A stretch of 64,000 bases of DNA, from the NCBI RefSeq assembly GCF_003324565.1, contig NZ_QOLA01000002.1, forward strand, positions 186,001 to 250,000, written 5' to 3'. This DNA comes from Streptomyces sp. SDr-06 (GTDB taxonomy: Bacteria; Actinomycetota; Actinomycetes; Streptomycetales; Streptomycetaceae). Under the pieces are notes generated by a model. It ran no database searches. It was not told the origin of the DNA and saw only the letters and a list, made by a program, of their open reading frames with translations. The position numbers and the translations under genes were made by a program. Positions 1-8,584 of this stretch are shown in pieces (position 1 is the stretch's first letter; the number at the start of each line of letters is the position of its first letter).

Positions 1-1028
1 CCCGACTGCCACACGCGGGTGCTCGTGTGGTCGCGGAACTGCGCGCAGGCCCAGGAGCGGTCCGTCAGGCCGTAGAACCAGACGGCGCGCGCGCCTTCGT
101 CCCGGTCGGCGACGACGCGAACGCAGTCCCGCACGCACAGGCCGATCACGAAGTCCTGGGCGCTGAACCGGCCGCCCAGGAGTTGTTCCGCGGTGACGGT
201 GCTCGAAGACTCCTCCCCATCGGCAACGCTGCCCGTCACGTACGCGGCGTGGGGCACGAGGGGTTGGCGTTGGGTGCGGGCCTTCATGAACTCCACCGGC
301 CCGGTGAACAGCCCCGACGCGCTCCCGCCGTCGCCGGCGACGACCAACCGGGCCACGGCGTCCCCGTGGCTGTAGTGGGTCCCCCACGGGGACACGATGA
401 CTGCGCCGGGCCGGGACTGCTCCACCCATGCGTGAGGGATGGACCGCAGCCCGCAGGTCGCGATGATCCGGTCGTACGGCGCCCCCTCCTCATGGCCCCG
501 CAGCCCATCGCGCGTCACCACGCGTACGGGAAGACCGAACAGGTTGAGTGCCGTGCGGGCGGCTGCCGCGACAGTGGCGTCCAGCTCGACGCTGACGATG
601 TTCTCGGCCCCCAGCCGGTGAGCGAGCAGCGCCGCGTTCCAACCGGTGCCGGTGCCGATTTCCAGGACGCGGTGGCCGGGCCGCACGTCGAGATCGGCGA
701 GCATCCGGAAGACCACGGACGGCATGGACGCCGACGACGTGGACACGTTGCCGGGCTCCGTGCCGGTGTGCCCGCCGTCGTCCCATTGCGTCACGACGGG
801 CACGTCCGCGTCCGCGTACCCGTACCACGCTTCCGGGTCGTCGCCGCGTGACACGGGAACGCTCCGCCCCGTCCGCATGTCCCACGGCCAGATGAGGTCG
901 GGGAGGAAGCTGCCGCGCGGAACGGCGGCGAATGAGGGTGCCCAGTCCGGTGTGAGCGCGCCCGCGGACATGAGGACACGCCCCAGCTCCTCACGGCCGG
1001 GGCGTTCCTGGTGTGCGTTGGCGGACAC
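1..1028 (-). CDS. SAM-dependent methyltransferase, isoaspartyl-methyltransferase-like (3' end beyond window)
   Basis: The minus frame reads from a GTG at 1028 to the window edge with no stop, about 342 codons, so the C-terminus is missing. The start follows two bases after the TAG of the upstream gene, which implies translational coupling. Motif I of the Rossmann methyltransferase fold is clear (LEIGTGTGWNAALLA), followed by an acidic strand end (VSVELD) and a DGL..APYDRIIATCG block as in protein-L-isoaspartate O-methyltransferases. The N-terminal ~100 residues (motif VTQWDDGGHTGTEPGNVSTS) and the long C-terminal extension resemble stand-alone Streptomyces methyltransferases of this class that sit near XRE/DUF397 genes or small peptides. 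The substrate is unknown. Either protein repair or peptide modification is possible, and the sequence does not decide. Confidence 0.8.
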   Translation of the reverse strand, partial: MSANAHQERPGREELGRVLMSAGALTPDWAPSFAAVPRGSFLPDLIWPWDMRTGRSVPVSRGDDPEAWYGYADADVPVVTQWDDGGHTGTEPGNVSTSSASMPSVVFRMLADLDVRPGHRVLEIGTGTGWNAALLAHRLGAENIVSVELDATVAAAARTALNLFGLPVRVVTRDGLRGHEEGAPYDRIIATCGLRSIPHAWVEQSRPGAVIVSPWGTHYSHGDAVARLVVAGDGGSASGLFTGPVEFMKARTQRQPLVPHAAYVTGSVADGEESSSTVTAEQLLGGRFSAQDFVIGLCVRDCVRVVADRDEGARAVWFYGLTDRSWACAQFRDHTSTRVWQS

Positions 1029-1031
1029 GGC

Positions 1032-1583
1032 CTAGTCGGCCTTCGGCGGGTTGGGCACGCTCGGACCGCCATCAGGGGTGGGCGGCTGATGCGGTCCGGG
1101 GTAGGGGTCGCCCGGAAGTTTGTCGCCGCCGTGGGCCAGTGTGCTGCTCATGGGTGCTCTCCTTTGCCATTCCACAGTCGTACCCGTTCCGTTCGTACGA
1201 AGCGGGCTCCAGCCGCCCCCCGTCCCTATGGACGAGAGCGGATGTCGGGGGACGTCCACCAGGCACGCGGCGTCTTCGGGCCAGAGGTGGCCGCCCGTGT
1301 GGCGCGCGTACAGCAGGCAGATGTTCTGGGCGTCATTGCGCCCCGTGCACGGCTCTCTGACCTGGACGCGGGTTTCCGCCGGGTGCCAGAACACCCACAC
1401 CGCGCGGCCGCTCCTGTCCTCGATGAACAGCACGTGCGCCGCGTGCTCACCCTCCTCGTGCCGCTCCAACTCGCAGTGCTGGAACTCCAGCACGTCGTGA
1501 GTGGCGGCTCCCATGCCGACAAGCTCCACGGCGGCGGATGCGAGCTGTGCGGAGAGAAACAAGGGGGCGCGGCACAGGCTCAT
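1032..1583 (-). CDS. Hypothetical protein with paired Cys/His motifs
   Basis: Unrecognised 183-residue reading frame starting at an ATG with a GAGGA ribosome site 8 nt upstream. Two similar motifs stand out: C-x4-H-x3-H (CELERHEEGEH) and C-x5-H-x3-H (CLLYARHTGGH). Such spacing suggests a small metal-binding fold, but this is inference. The last ~40 residues are Pro/Gly/Asp-rich and low in complexity. They are preceded by a good internal start (AAAGGAG, ATG at 1151), so a separate 39-residue peptide ending at 1032 is an alternative or additional product. The stop lies three bases before the methyltransferase GTG, so the two genes are probably co-transcribed and coupled. Confidence 0.55.
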   Translation of the reverse strand: MSLCRAPLFLSAQLASAAVELVGMGAATHDVLEFQHCELERHEEGEHAAHVLFIEDRSGRAVWVFWHPAETRVQVREPCTGRNDAQNICLLYARHTGGHLWPEDAACLVDVPRHPLSSIGTGGGWSPLRTNGTGTTVEWQRRAPMSSTLAHGGDKLPGDPYPGPHQPPTPDGGPSVPNPPKAD

Positions 1584-1772
1584 CGGGGTGTCCTCGGGCT
1601 CGCCGGAGCGGTGGCCCCTGCCCGCAACTCCCTTGGTGCACAGGCAAGTCGGCACACGTGACGGGGCGTCGCCGACGTGCTCCCGAGAGGCCTATCCTCA
1701 CCAGTCACGGCCACTCCTCTCCGTAGTTCGTTCGCTACTGAGGGTTTCAGCGTGGCCCACGCGTGGGGACCA

Positions 1773-1786
1773 TTCAACTTGTTGAA
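1773..1786. promoter_or_regulatory. Inverted repeat upstream of XRE gene (candidate operator)
   Basis: TTCAAC-TT-GTTGAA is a perfect 6-bp inverted repeat about 30 nt before the likely TTG start of the XRE regulator, in the divergent intergenic region. Its position suggests autoregulation. It would fall inside the coding sequence if translation began at the earlier GTG (1763), which is one argument for the later start. Confidence 0.45.
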
Positions 1787-1813
1787 AGAGAACGAAAGGT
1801 CGGTGAACCGCCC

Positions 1814-2650
1814 TTGAACCGCAAGGAATTGAGGCCGGATGCCTCGCCACAGGCAGCGTATGGGGCGCGTCTGCGCAGCTTGCGGGAGGCGCGCGACTGG
1901 ACGCAGGACGAGCTCGGTGAGCGCATGGATTACTCCAGCGTGCACATCTCGGCGGTGGAAACTGGTCGGAAGCCTCCGACTCTCCGGTTTTCGCGTAGCG
2001 CGGACCGGGCGTTCGGCCTTGAGGGCTCCGCGGACGCGTTCGAGCGCGAGTACCGGCAGGTGCGTCAAGGCTCCCTGCTGGAGGGGTTCCCGGAGTACGT
2101 CAAGTACGAGGCTCGGGCCGTCGAGCTTCGGCTGTACAACATCGGGATCATTCCTGGCCTGTTGCAGACGCCGGAGTACGCGCGGGTACTGGCCGACAGC
2201 GCCGTCCGTCGCGGTGCCATCACGCCTGAACAGGCGGACGATCGCGTCGCGTTCCTCGCGGAGCGTCAAGCCGTCTTGCTGCGGCCCCGCCCTCCCATGG
2301 TCTTCGTGGCCATGGACGAAAGCTGTATCCGTCGTCCCGTCGGTGGCGCATCCGTCATGGATGCCCAGCTGGCTCGTCTGGTCGAGTTCGCCGAGCTGCC
2401 CAACACCCTGCTCCAGGTGGTGCCGTACGACATCGGCGAGCGTCGCACGTTTGACCTGCCCGTCAACCTCCTCACCCTGGCGGACCGCTCCGTGGTCTGC
2501 TACGCGGAGTCCCAGGCCCAGGGCAATCTCGACCGCGAGAGTGCATCGGTGGAGCCCATGTTGACGGCCTACCATCAACTACAGGCCGAATCGCTGTCGC
2601 AGGCGGCATCGGTGGCCATGATCGAGCAGGTACGAAAGGGCAAATCGTGA
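1814..2650 (+). CDS. XRE-family helix-turn-helix regulator with DUF5753
   Basis: 278-residue transcriptional regulator. Residues ~15-70 form an XRE helix-turn-helix (LRSLREARDWTQDELGERM, then SAVETGRKPPTLRFSR). The remainder matches the Streptomyces DUF5753 domain (GLLQTPEYARVLADSAV; FVAMDESCIRRPVGG). I chose the TTG at 1814 because homologues typically begin M/V-NRKEL-; the frame is also open from a GTG at 1763 with no ribosome site. The stop overlaps the GTG of a DUF397 gene by four bases (GTGA), the standard pairing for this family. These pairs influence development and antibiotic production in some streptomycetes, but the target here is unknown. A 14-bp inverted repeat lies just upstream. 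Confidence 0.88.
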   Translation: MNRKELRPDASPQAAYGARLRSLREARDWTQDELGERMDYSSVHISAVETGRKPPTLRFSRSADRAFGLEGSADAFEREYRQVRQGSLLEGFPEYVKYEARAVELRLYNIGIIPGLLQTPEYARVLADSAVRRGAITPEQADDRVAFLAERQAVLLRPRPPMVFVAMDESCIRRPVGGASVMDAQLARLVEFAELPNTLLQVVPYDIGERRTFDLPVNLLTLADRSVVCYAESQAQGNLDRESASVEPMLTAYHQLQAESLSQAASVAMIEQVRKGKS

Positions 2651-2853
2651 CGACCGAATCTCCTCGCTGGTTCAAGTCTTCGTACAGCAACAACGGTGGC
2701 GACTGCATAGAGGTCGCCGCCAACCTTGTCGTCACGAGCGGTATCGTCCCCGTCCGTGACTCCAAGGTGCCGAACGGTCCGGCCCTGGCCTTCCGTGTGG
2801 ACGCGTTCTCTTCCTTCGTGGGAAGCCTCAAGACCGGAGAGTTCGGCTCCTGA
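2647..2853 (+). CDS. DUF397 domain protein
   Basis: Short (68-residue) DUF397 protein. The diagnostic features are present: WFKSSYSNNGGDCIEVA at the N-terminus and VPVRDSKVPNGPALAF in the middle. It starts at a GTG that overlaps the XRE stop by four bases, so it is translationally coupled to its regulator. Members of this family occur almost always beside XRE/DUF5753 proteins and are thought to act as their partner or antagonist, by analogy with characterised pairs such as WhiJ-like systems. No catalytic residues are expected. Confidence 0.9.
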   Translation: MTTESPRWFKSSYSNNGGDCIEVAANLVVTSGIVPVRDSKVPNGPALAFRVDAFSSFVGSLKTGEFGS

Positions 2854-2871
2854 CCGCACAAGCACCACCGG

Positions 2872-2912
2872 GAAGCCCCGCCACTTCGCCCCAGCTGAAG
2901 CGGCGGGGCTTC
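2872..2912. terminator. Bidirectional terminator between convergent genes
   Basis: GAAGCCCCGCC (2872-2882) pairs perfectly with GGCGGGGCTTC (2902-2912), and a CTTC/GAAG pairing extends the hairpin into the loop. It lies between the DUF397 stop and the 3' end of the carboxyltransferase gene, so it can serve both strands. Confidence 0.75.
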
Positions 2913-2917
2913 TCGCG

Positions 2918-4285
2918 CTACGCCCCCACCACGCCCCTTGCTACGCCCAGCTCCACCAAATCCTGCGGGCGCAGCCGGAGTTGGGACGCCGTTCGGCGCA
3001 CCTCCGCCTCGCCCCGCTTCAGGATCGCCGCCGCGAGCTCGGGGGCGATCACCGAGAAGTAGCTGTCCGCCGTCACCCACGTACGGTCGGGGGACGTCAG
3101 GGCCAGGGCCCCGCCCGAGCCGCCCTCTCCGATGACCAGAGTCGTCACCGGGACGCGCGCGGAGGCCACCGCCGCGAAGGCCTCCGCGATCGCCGCTCCC
3201 TGACCGGACCGTTCCGCCGCCGCGTCGTTCGCCGCGCCCGGGGTGTCCACCAGGGTCAGGACCGGGATGCCCAGGCGGTCGGCGAGACGGATGAGGCGGG
3301 CCGCGGTGCGGTAGCCCGCCGGGCGGGTCGCGGTGCCGGTCTGCGCCGCGTACGCGTAACTCACCCCCTCGTGCAGGCCGAAGCCGCACAGCATCCCCGG
3401 GTCCACACCCCCGCAGCGGTCGCCCACCAGTTCCCGGCGGTGCGAGAAGTACGCGTCCAGGTAGGCCCGTGCGCGCGGGCGTGCCGCCGAGCGGGCGCGG
3501 CGCACCGCTTCCCAGCCGTCGGCCGGGAGCGCGTGTGCCCCGAAGGGGCCCGGGACCGGGGCCGGTTCGGCGGAGCGGGGGCCGGTCAGCAGGGTGAGCC
3601 ACTGCGCCAGGGTGCCCCGCAGGTCCTCGCTCGCCACGATCGCGTCGATCTGGCCCGCCGCGAGCTGCCCCTGCGCTCCGTAGGCGGCCGGGTCCGCGTC
3701 CGCGGGGCGCACCCGGGAGCCCGCGAAGCCGATCTGGGCGCCCGGCAGGGCCAGGATCACATCGGCGCCCGCGCCGAGCGTGGCCCAGCCGCCGCCCGTC
3801 GTCGGGTCCCGCAGCACCGCGATCTGCGGCAGCCCCGCCTCTCGCAGCAGCGCCGACTGCCGTGCGACGCGCTGGAGTTGGGTCAGCGCCAGCATGCCCT
3901 CCTGCATGCGGCTCCCGCCCGTGGCGATCAGCGAGACCAGCGGAAGGCGCCGCTCACGCGCCGTCTCGTACGCGGCCTCAAGGCGGTCACCCGTCCTCTG
4001 ACCCAGCGACCCACCGAGGAAGCCGAACTCGAAGGAGATCAGCACACACGGCCGCCCCTCCACGCTCGCCAGGCCGTGGACCACCGACTCCCGCTCGCCG
4101 GTACGCTCCGTCGCCCGGGCCCGTGAAGCCCCGTAGTCCGACCAGGCGAGGGGGCCGTCCTCGGGGAAGTCCCGGGCGGGGGACGGCAGTTCGGTGAACT
4201 CCGTGGCCGCCGTCGCGATCGCCGCCCGCGCGGACATGCGTCCGGACGGGCCGTCGGACGCGTCTCGCGGCATCCGCTCAGACAT
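2918..4285 (-). CDS. Acyl-CoA carboxylase carboxyltransferase, fused beta/alpha type
   Basis: 455-residue biotin-dependent carboxyltransferase, which moves CO2 from carboxybiotin to acetyl- or propionyl-CoA. Both crotonase-like halves are present. The N-terminal AccD-like half has FEFGFLGGSLGQRTGDRL and the oxyanion-type stretch ATGGSRMQEG. The C-terminal AccA-like half has IPVLTLVDTPGA, IGEGGSGGALALT and the Gln/Arg-rich end. No four-Cys zinc ribbon is visible, unlike E. coli AccD. The ATG overlaps the 3' end of the malonyl-CoA synthetase gene by eight bases, so the two are one operon; together they point to malonyl-CoA (or methylmalonyl-CoA) supply. A biotin carboxylase/BCCP subunit is not in the window and must come from elsewhere. 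Confidence 0.88.
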   Translation of the reverse strand: MSERMPRDASDGPSGRMSARAAIATAATEFTELPSPARDFPEDGPLAWSDYGASRARATERTGERESVVHGLASVEGRPCVLISFEFGFLGGSLGQRTGDRLEAAYETARERRLPLVSLIATGGSRMQEGMLALTQLQRVARQSALLREAGLPQIAVLRDPTTGGGWATLGAGADVILALPGAQIGFAGSRVRPADADPAAYGAQGQLAAGQIDAIVASEDLRGTLAQWLTLLTGPRSAEPAPVPGPFGAHALPADGWEAVRRARSAARPRARAYLDAYFSHRRELVGDRCGGVDPGMLCGFGLHEGVSYAYAAQTGTATRPAGYRTAARLIRLADRLGIPVLTLVDTPGAANDAAAERSGQGAAIAEAFAAVASARVPVTTLVIGEGGSGGALALTSPDRTWVTADSYFSVIAPELAAAILKRGEAEVRRTASQLRLRPQDLVELGVARGVVGA

Positions 4286-5690
4286 GCAGGGCTCGCTTCA
4301 TGATCTTGCCCATGTCGTTGCGGGGCAGTTCGGGCAGGTAGTGCACCACGCGCGGACGCTTGTGCGGGGAGAGCTGGGAAGCCACGTGCTGGATCAAGTC
4401 GGCCTCGGCAGGCGGTGATTGACGGTCCGCCGGCACCACCCACGCCACGATCCGTTCGCCGAGGTCCGGGTCCGGCTCGCCCGTCACGGCGGCCTCGCGG
4501 ACTCCCGGGTGGTCGAGCAGCGCGTTCTCGATCTCGCCCGCGCCGATCTTGTAGCCACCGCTCTTGATGAGGTCGGTGGCCTTGCGGCCGACGATCCTTA
4601 CCTGGCCGTCCTCGTCCACGCTCGCCAGGTCGCCGGTGCGGAACCAGCCGTCCTCGGTGAACGCGGCGGCCGTCGCGTCCGGCCGGTTCAGATAGCCGCT
4701 GAACAGGTTCGGGCCGCGCACCTGGATCTCTCCGATGCCGTCGGACTCGTCGGCGAGGCGCAGGTCGACGCCGGGCAGCGGTCCGCCGACCGTGCCCGGG
4801 CGCGCCTCGCCGTCCGCCGTGGCCGCGCACAGCATCAGCGTCTCGGTCATGCCGTACCGTTCGATCACCGCCCGGCCGGTCGCCCGCGCGATGCGGCGGT
4901 GGTCGGGCGCGGTCAGCGCCGCGGAGCCGGACACCAGCAGCCGCGCACCCGCCAGCGCCCGCGCCAACTCCCGGTCCTCGTCGACCGCTTCGGCGAGGCG
5001 GTGGTACATCGTCGGCACCCCGAACAGCATCGTCGCGCCCGCCGACAGCTCCCGCGTCACCCCCTCCACCGAGAACCGCCCGAGGTGGCGCACGGAGCCG
5101 CCGCGGCGCAGCGGGCCGAGGACGCCCAGGATCAGACCGTGGACGTGGAACAGCGGAAGTCCGTGCACCAGGACGTCGTCGGCCGTCCAGCCCCAGGCGC
5201 CCTGGAGCGCGTCGAGCGTCGCCGCGATCGCCCGGCGCGGCAGCACGGCCCCCTTCGGCGGGCCGGTCGTCCCGGAGGTGTACACGATCAGCGCGGGCGT
5301 CTCGTCGGCGGGCTCGGCAGGCAGCTCCGTCACCGTCCCGGCCAGCGGTACGTCGATGCGCGTCAACCCGCCCAGCAGGGGCGGCAGTTGGTCCCCTGGG
5401 GAGGCCAGCACCACCGTCGGCTCGCTGTCCCGGACGATGTGGGCCAGCTCGCGTTCGCCGGTCTTCGGGTTCAGCGGCACCACGGGCACCCCGGCGACGA
5501 GGGCCGCCACCACGCCGACCACCGTCCGCGGGGTCGGCGTCGCCCAGACCGCGACCCGCCCGGCGCCCGCGAGCCGTCCGGCCAGGGAGCCTGCCGCACC
5601 CGCCAGCTCGGCGTGGGTCAGGGACAGATCGCCGAAGCGGATCGCCTCCCGGGGCTCGGCGGCGTACAGGGAGGGGAAGAGAGGGGACAC
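4278..5690 (-). CDS. matB: Malonyl-CoA synthetase, MatB-type acyl-CoA ligase
   Basis: 470-residue ANL-superfamily ligase that joins malonate (or methylmalonate) to CoA using ATP. The P-loop YTSGTTGPPKGA (residues ~137-148), RYGMTE, GWFRTGDLA, GRKATDLIKSGGYKIGAGEIE and the C-terminal lysine segment NDMGKIMKRAL are all intact. The sequence closely resembles, from memory, the structurally characterised S. coelicolor enzyme SCO2444. It starts at a GTG with GGAGGAG upstream. It is the first gene of a two-gene operon with the carboxyltransferase, which supports a role in extender-unit and fatty-acid precursor supply. Other short-chain dicarboxylate or acyl substrates cannot be excluded from sequence. 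Confidence 0.88.
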   Translation of the reverse strand: MSPLFPSLYAAEPREAIRFGDLSLTHAELAGAAGSLAGRLAGAGRVAVWATPTPRTVVGVVAALVAGVPVVPLNPKTGERELAHIVRDSEPTVVLASPGDQLPPLLGGLTRIDVPLAGTVTELPAEPADETPALIVYTSGTTGPPKGAVLPRRAIAATLDALQGAWGWTADDVLVHGLPLFHVHGLILGVLGPLRRGGSVRHLGRFSVEGVTRELSAGATMLFGVPTMYHRLAEAVDEDRELARALAGARLLVSGSAALTAPDHRRIARATGRAVIERYGMTETLMLCAATADGEARPGTVGGPLPGVDLRLADESDGIGEIQVRGPNLFSGYLNRPDATAAAFTEDGWFRTGDLASVDEDGQVRIVGRKATDLIKSGGYKIGAGEIENALLDHPGVREAAVTGEPDPDLGERIVAWVVPADRQSPPAEADLIQHVASQLSPHKRPRVVHYLPELPRNDMGKIMKRALHV

Positions 5691-5911
5691 GTACGGGACT
5701 CCTCGGAGATCGACGGCGCGGGCGGGCCCGAACCGTGCCGGGCCCAGATCGTCGACCCTACGCGGCGCCGTCCGGACGCATGATCCGCATCCTGCCGTAC
5801 GCCTCCCCGCGTTCCGCTGGAGCGGCCTGCGGCGGGGGAGCGGCCGTGGTCCGGCTCACCTCTTTCCGCTCTTTCCGCTCTTTCCGCCGACGCGGCACCG
5901 AGGTGCCGGGG

Positions 5912-7489
5912 CTACTGGAGCGGGGCCTGCCAGGTCAGGGTCGTGCCGCGGATGCCGTCGTCGCGCATGCCGTTGTCGACGACGGTGAGGCGCACCGCGG
6001 CCCGCCCGTCGGGGAGTTCGGCGCCCGCGTCCACGACCACGCGTACCGAGGACACTCCGGCCCGGCGGTGCGCGGCGGCCAGCGCGCCGCGCAGAGCCGC
6101 GATCAGCTGGGTGTCCACCGGCTCGCCGACCAGGGCGTCGACCGGGCCCTCGAACCGTACGGAGGGCCGGAAGCCGAGCAGGGCGCCCGCGCCCGCCGTC
6201 TCGCGCAGGACCCGGCCGCGCAGGGTGGTCGGGGCGTCGGCGGGCGGCTGCTGGAGGGCGAAGATCGCGGTGCGTACCTCCTGGATGGTGGAGTCGAGCT
6301 CGTCGACGGCCCGGGTGAGCAGCTCGTCGGTGTCGTCGGCGGCGGCCTTCTCGGCCCGGCGCCGGGTGGACTCCAGCATCATCTCGGTGGCGAAGAGCCG
6401 CTGCACGACCAGGTCGTGGAGGTCACGGGCGATCCGGTCGCGGTCCTCGTACACGGCGAGCTGTTCGCGGTTGTGCTGGGCGTCGGCCAGGACGAGCGCG
6501 AGGGCCGCCTGCGAGGCGAACTGGGCGGCGAGCAGCCGGTCCACCGCCGTGTACGGCCGGTCGCCGCGCCTGCGGGGCAGCGCCAGCGTGCCGATGAGCT
6601 TGCCTCCGCTCTGCAGCGGCAGCATCATGCTTGGCCCGAACCGGGTGCGTACATGGGTGGTCATCCGGGGGTCGGTCGCCGAGTCCTCCAGGAACACCGG
6701 CTCCCCGCCCAGGAGTTGGACCAGGACCGGCGAGCCTGGCTCGATCGTGGTGCCGATGATGTCGTCGGGGTCGTCCGGCGCGGACGCGGCGACGATCTCC
6801 ATGCCGCCCGCCGGGGTGGGCTGGAGCACCACCCCGGCCGCCGCGTCCGCGAGCAGCCGGGCCCGCTCGGCCACCGTCATCAGGGCGTCCGCCGCCGTCT
6901 CGCCGGTCAGCAGCGAGGTCGTGACGGCCGCCGCGCCCTCGATCCAGCGCTCCCGCAGCCGCACGGTCTCGTAGAGCCGGGCGTTGCCGATGGCGATGCC
7001 GGCCTGCGCGGCCAGGACCCGCAGCAGCGCCAGGTCCTCCTCGGTGAAGGGGCCGCCGCGCTTCTCGGTGAGGTAGAGGTTGCCGAACACCTGGTTGTGG
7101 ACGCGGATCGGGACGCCCAGGAAGGACCGCATCGGCGGGTGGCCGGGCGGCAGTTCCGTCGAGCGGGGATCGGTGCTGCGGTCGTCCAGGCGCAGCGGGC
7201 GCGGGTCCTCGACGAGGGCGCCGAGCAGACCGGTGCGGCCGTCGGGCAGCGGGCCGATGCGTTCGCGTTCGGCGTCGGTGAGCCCGGTGGTGTACAGCTC
7301 GGTGAGCCGGCCGCGCTCGGGGTCGACCACCCCGAGCGCCCCGTACCGGGCATCGGCGAGCTCGGTCGCCGTGTCCACGATGTGCTGGAGCGTGGTGCGC
7401 AGTTCGAGGTCGGTACCGACGCCGAGCACCGCCTCCAGGAGCATCGGCAGCCGGGGCGCCGCGCTGTCCGGATTCTCCGCTTCACTCAT
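5912..7489 (-). CDS. GAF-domain sensor histidine kinase with degenerate ATPase domain
   Basis: 525-residue soluble sensor. Two GAF domains (about 20-170 and 185-335) precede a HisKA_3-type dimerisation helix with the phospho-acceptor motif DRDRIARDLHDLVVQRLF (His ~358). The C-terminal ATPase region is odd. Where the N box should read like REALxNxxRHA it reads RGALAAAHRRA, and after VVDNG the glycine-rich lid and G boxes are absent; the protein ends GIRGTTLTWQAPLQ. ATP binding is therefore doubtful. There is no adjacent response regulator. I chose the ATG at 7489; a GTG at 7507 is also in frame. Possibly it acts as a ligand-sensing phosphoacceptor or scaffold rather than an autokinase. Confidence 0.82.
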   Translation of the reverse strand: MSEAENPDSAAPRLPMLLEAVLGVGTDLELRTTLQHIVDTATELADARYGALGVVDPERGRLTELYTTGLTDAERERIGPLPDGRTGLLGALVEDPRPLRLDDRSTDPRSTELPPGHPPMRSFLGVPIRVHNQVFGNLYLTEKRGGPFTEEDLALLRVLAAQAGIAIGNARLYETVRLRERWIEGAAAVTTSLLTGETAADALMTVAERARLLADAAAGVVLQPTPAGGMEIVAASAPDDPDDIIGTTIEPGSPVLVQLLGGEPVFLEDSATDPRMTTHVRTRFGPSMMLPLQSGGKLIGTLALPRRRGDRPYTAVDRLLAAQFASQAALALVLADAQHNREQLAVYEDRDRIARDLHDLVVQRLFATEMMLESTRRRAEKAAADDTDELLTRAVDELDSTIQEVRTAIFALQQPPADAPTTLRGRVLRETAGAGALLGFRPSVRFEGPVDALVGEPVDTQLIAALRGALAAAHRRAGVSSVRVVVDAGAELPDGRAAVRLTVVDNGMRDDGIRGTTLTWQAPLQ

Positions 7490-7546
7490 CCTTCGAGGAT
7501 CTCCCACCGTGGCCGACCGCCCCGGCAGGGGCGACTGTCGCGCCGC

Positions 7547-8584
7547 TCACTCGGCCAGCGGGTCGAGCACCATCGGGTGGATCTGGCCCTCCAGCATCGC
7601 GCCGAGGCCGAGGATCGCGCACACGTCGGGCCGTTCCGCGATGTGCACCGGCATGCCCGTGGAGTCGCGCAGCATCTGGTCGAGACCGGGCAGCAGCGCG
7701 CTGCCGCCGACCATCATGATGCCGCGCTCGGCCAGGTCGGCGACCAGGTCGGGCGGGCACTCCCGGAGCACCTTGCCGATGCCGTCGAGCACCGCGGTGA
7801 GCGGGGTGTGGATGGCGTCGCGTACGGCGGCCGTGTCGACCAGGACCGAGCGGGCGAGGCCGGTGGCGACGTCGCGGCCGTGGATCTCGGTGGACGCGGG
7901 GCCCTGCGGGGTGAGGCCGTTGCCCCTCAGGGCGAGTTGCAGGGGGCGCACGGACTGGCTGGGCAGCATCAGTTCGTGCTGGTGGCGCAGGTGCTGGATG
8001 ACCGCGTGGTCGATGGCCTCGCCGCCGACCGGGATGCGGACGGCCGTCACGATGGCGCCGAGCGAGAGCACCGCGATCTGCGTGGTGGCGGCCCCGCACA
8101 CCATGATCATGGTGGCGGTGGGCTGCTCCACCGGGAGCCCGCAGCCCACGGCGGCCGCGATCAGGGTGTCGACGAGCTCGACCCGGCGGGCGCCGAGGCC
8201 CACCAGGGTCTCCATCGCGGCGCGCTGGGCGAGCGGGTCGCTGTCGTGCGGGGTGCAGGCGGCGGCGCGCAGCCGCGGCTTGCGGCGCAACTGCCGGCGC
8301 AGCTTCTCGCCCAGCAGATGGCGCAGCATGCGCTGGGCCATCTCGATGTCGACGACGGTGCCGCCGGACACCGGGCGGGCCACCCGGATGTAGTCGGGCG
8401 TGCGGCCCGTCATCTGTTCGGCGAAGGCGCCGACGGCGATGAGCGCGCCGGTACGGGTGTTGACGGCGGCCACGCTCGGCTCGTCGACGACGAGCCCGGC
8501 TCCCTTGACGTAGACCCGTGTTCTCGCGGCCCCGAGGTCGACGGCTACATGGCAACGGCGCAACTGCTCAAGACTGACGGTCAC
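7547..8584 (-). CDS. mbl: MreB-like actin homologue Mbl
   Basis: 345-residue actin-fold protein. The phosphate-1 segment (VAVDLGAARTRVYVKGAG), the connect/phosphate-2 region (TMIMVCGAATTQIAVLSLG) and the adenosine motif (IMMVGGSALLPGLDQML) are recognisable, but several loops are shorter and more divergent than in canonical MreB. This matches Streptomyces Mbl (SCO2451 as I recall), which needs MreB for localisation and contributes to spore wall synthesis. The GTG start has a strong GGGAGGA site. It stands apart from an mreBCD cluster, as in other streptomycetes. A generic MreB label is the alternative; the family assignment itself is secure. Confidence 0.85.
   Translation of the reverse strand: MTVSLEQLRRCHVAVDLGAARTRVYVKGAGLVVDEPSVAAVNTRTGALIAVGAFAEQMTGRTPDYIRVARPVSGGTVVDIEMAQRMLRHLLGEKLRRQLRRKPRLRAAACTPHDSDPLAQRAAMETLVGLGARRVELVDTLIAAAVGCGLPVEQPTATMIMVCGAATTQIAVLSLGAIVTAVRIPVGGEAIDHAVIQHLRHQHELMLPSQSVRPLQLALRGNGLTPQGPASTEIHGRDVATGLARSVLVDTAAVRDAIHTPLTAVLDGIGKVLRECPPDLVADLAERGIMMVGGSALLPGLDQMLRDSTGMPVHIAERPDVCAILGLGAMLEGQIHPMVLDPLAE

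Noticed and set aside
1032-1151. Separate 39-residue peptide gene
   Set aside because: Kept as an alternative within the 183-codon frame, because there is no stop between them; the good internal ribosome site is noted in findings.
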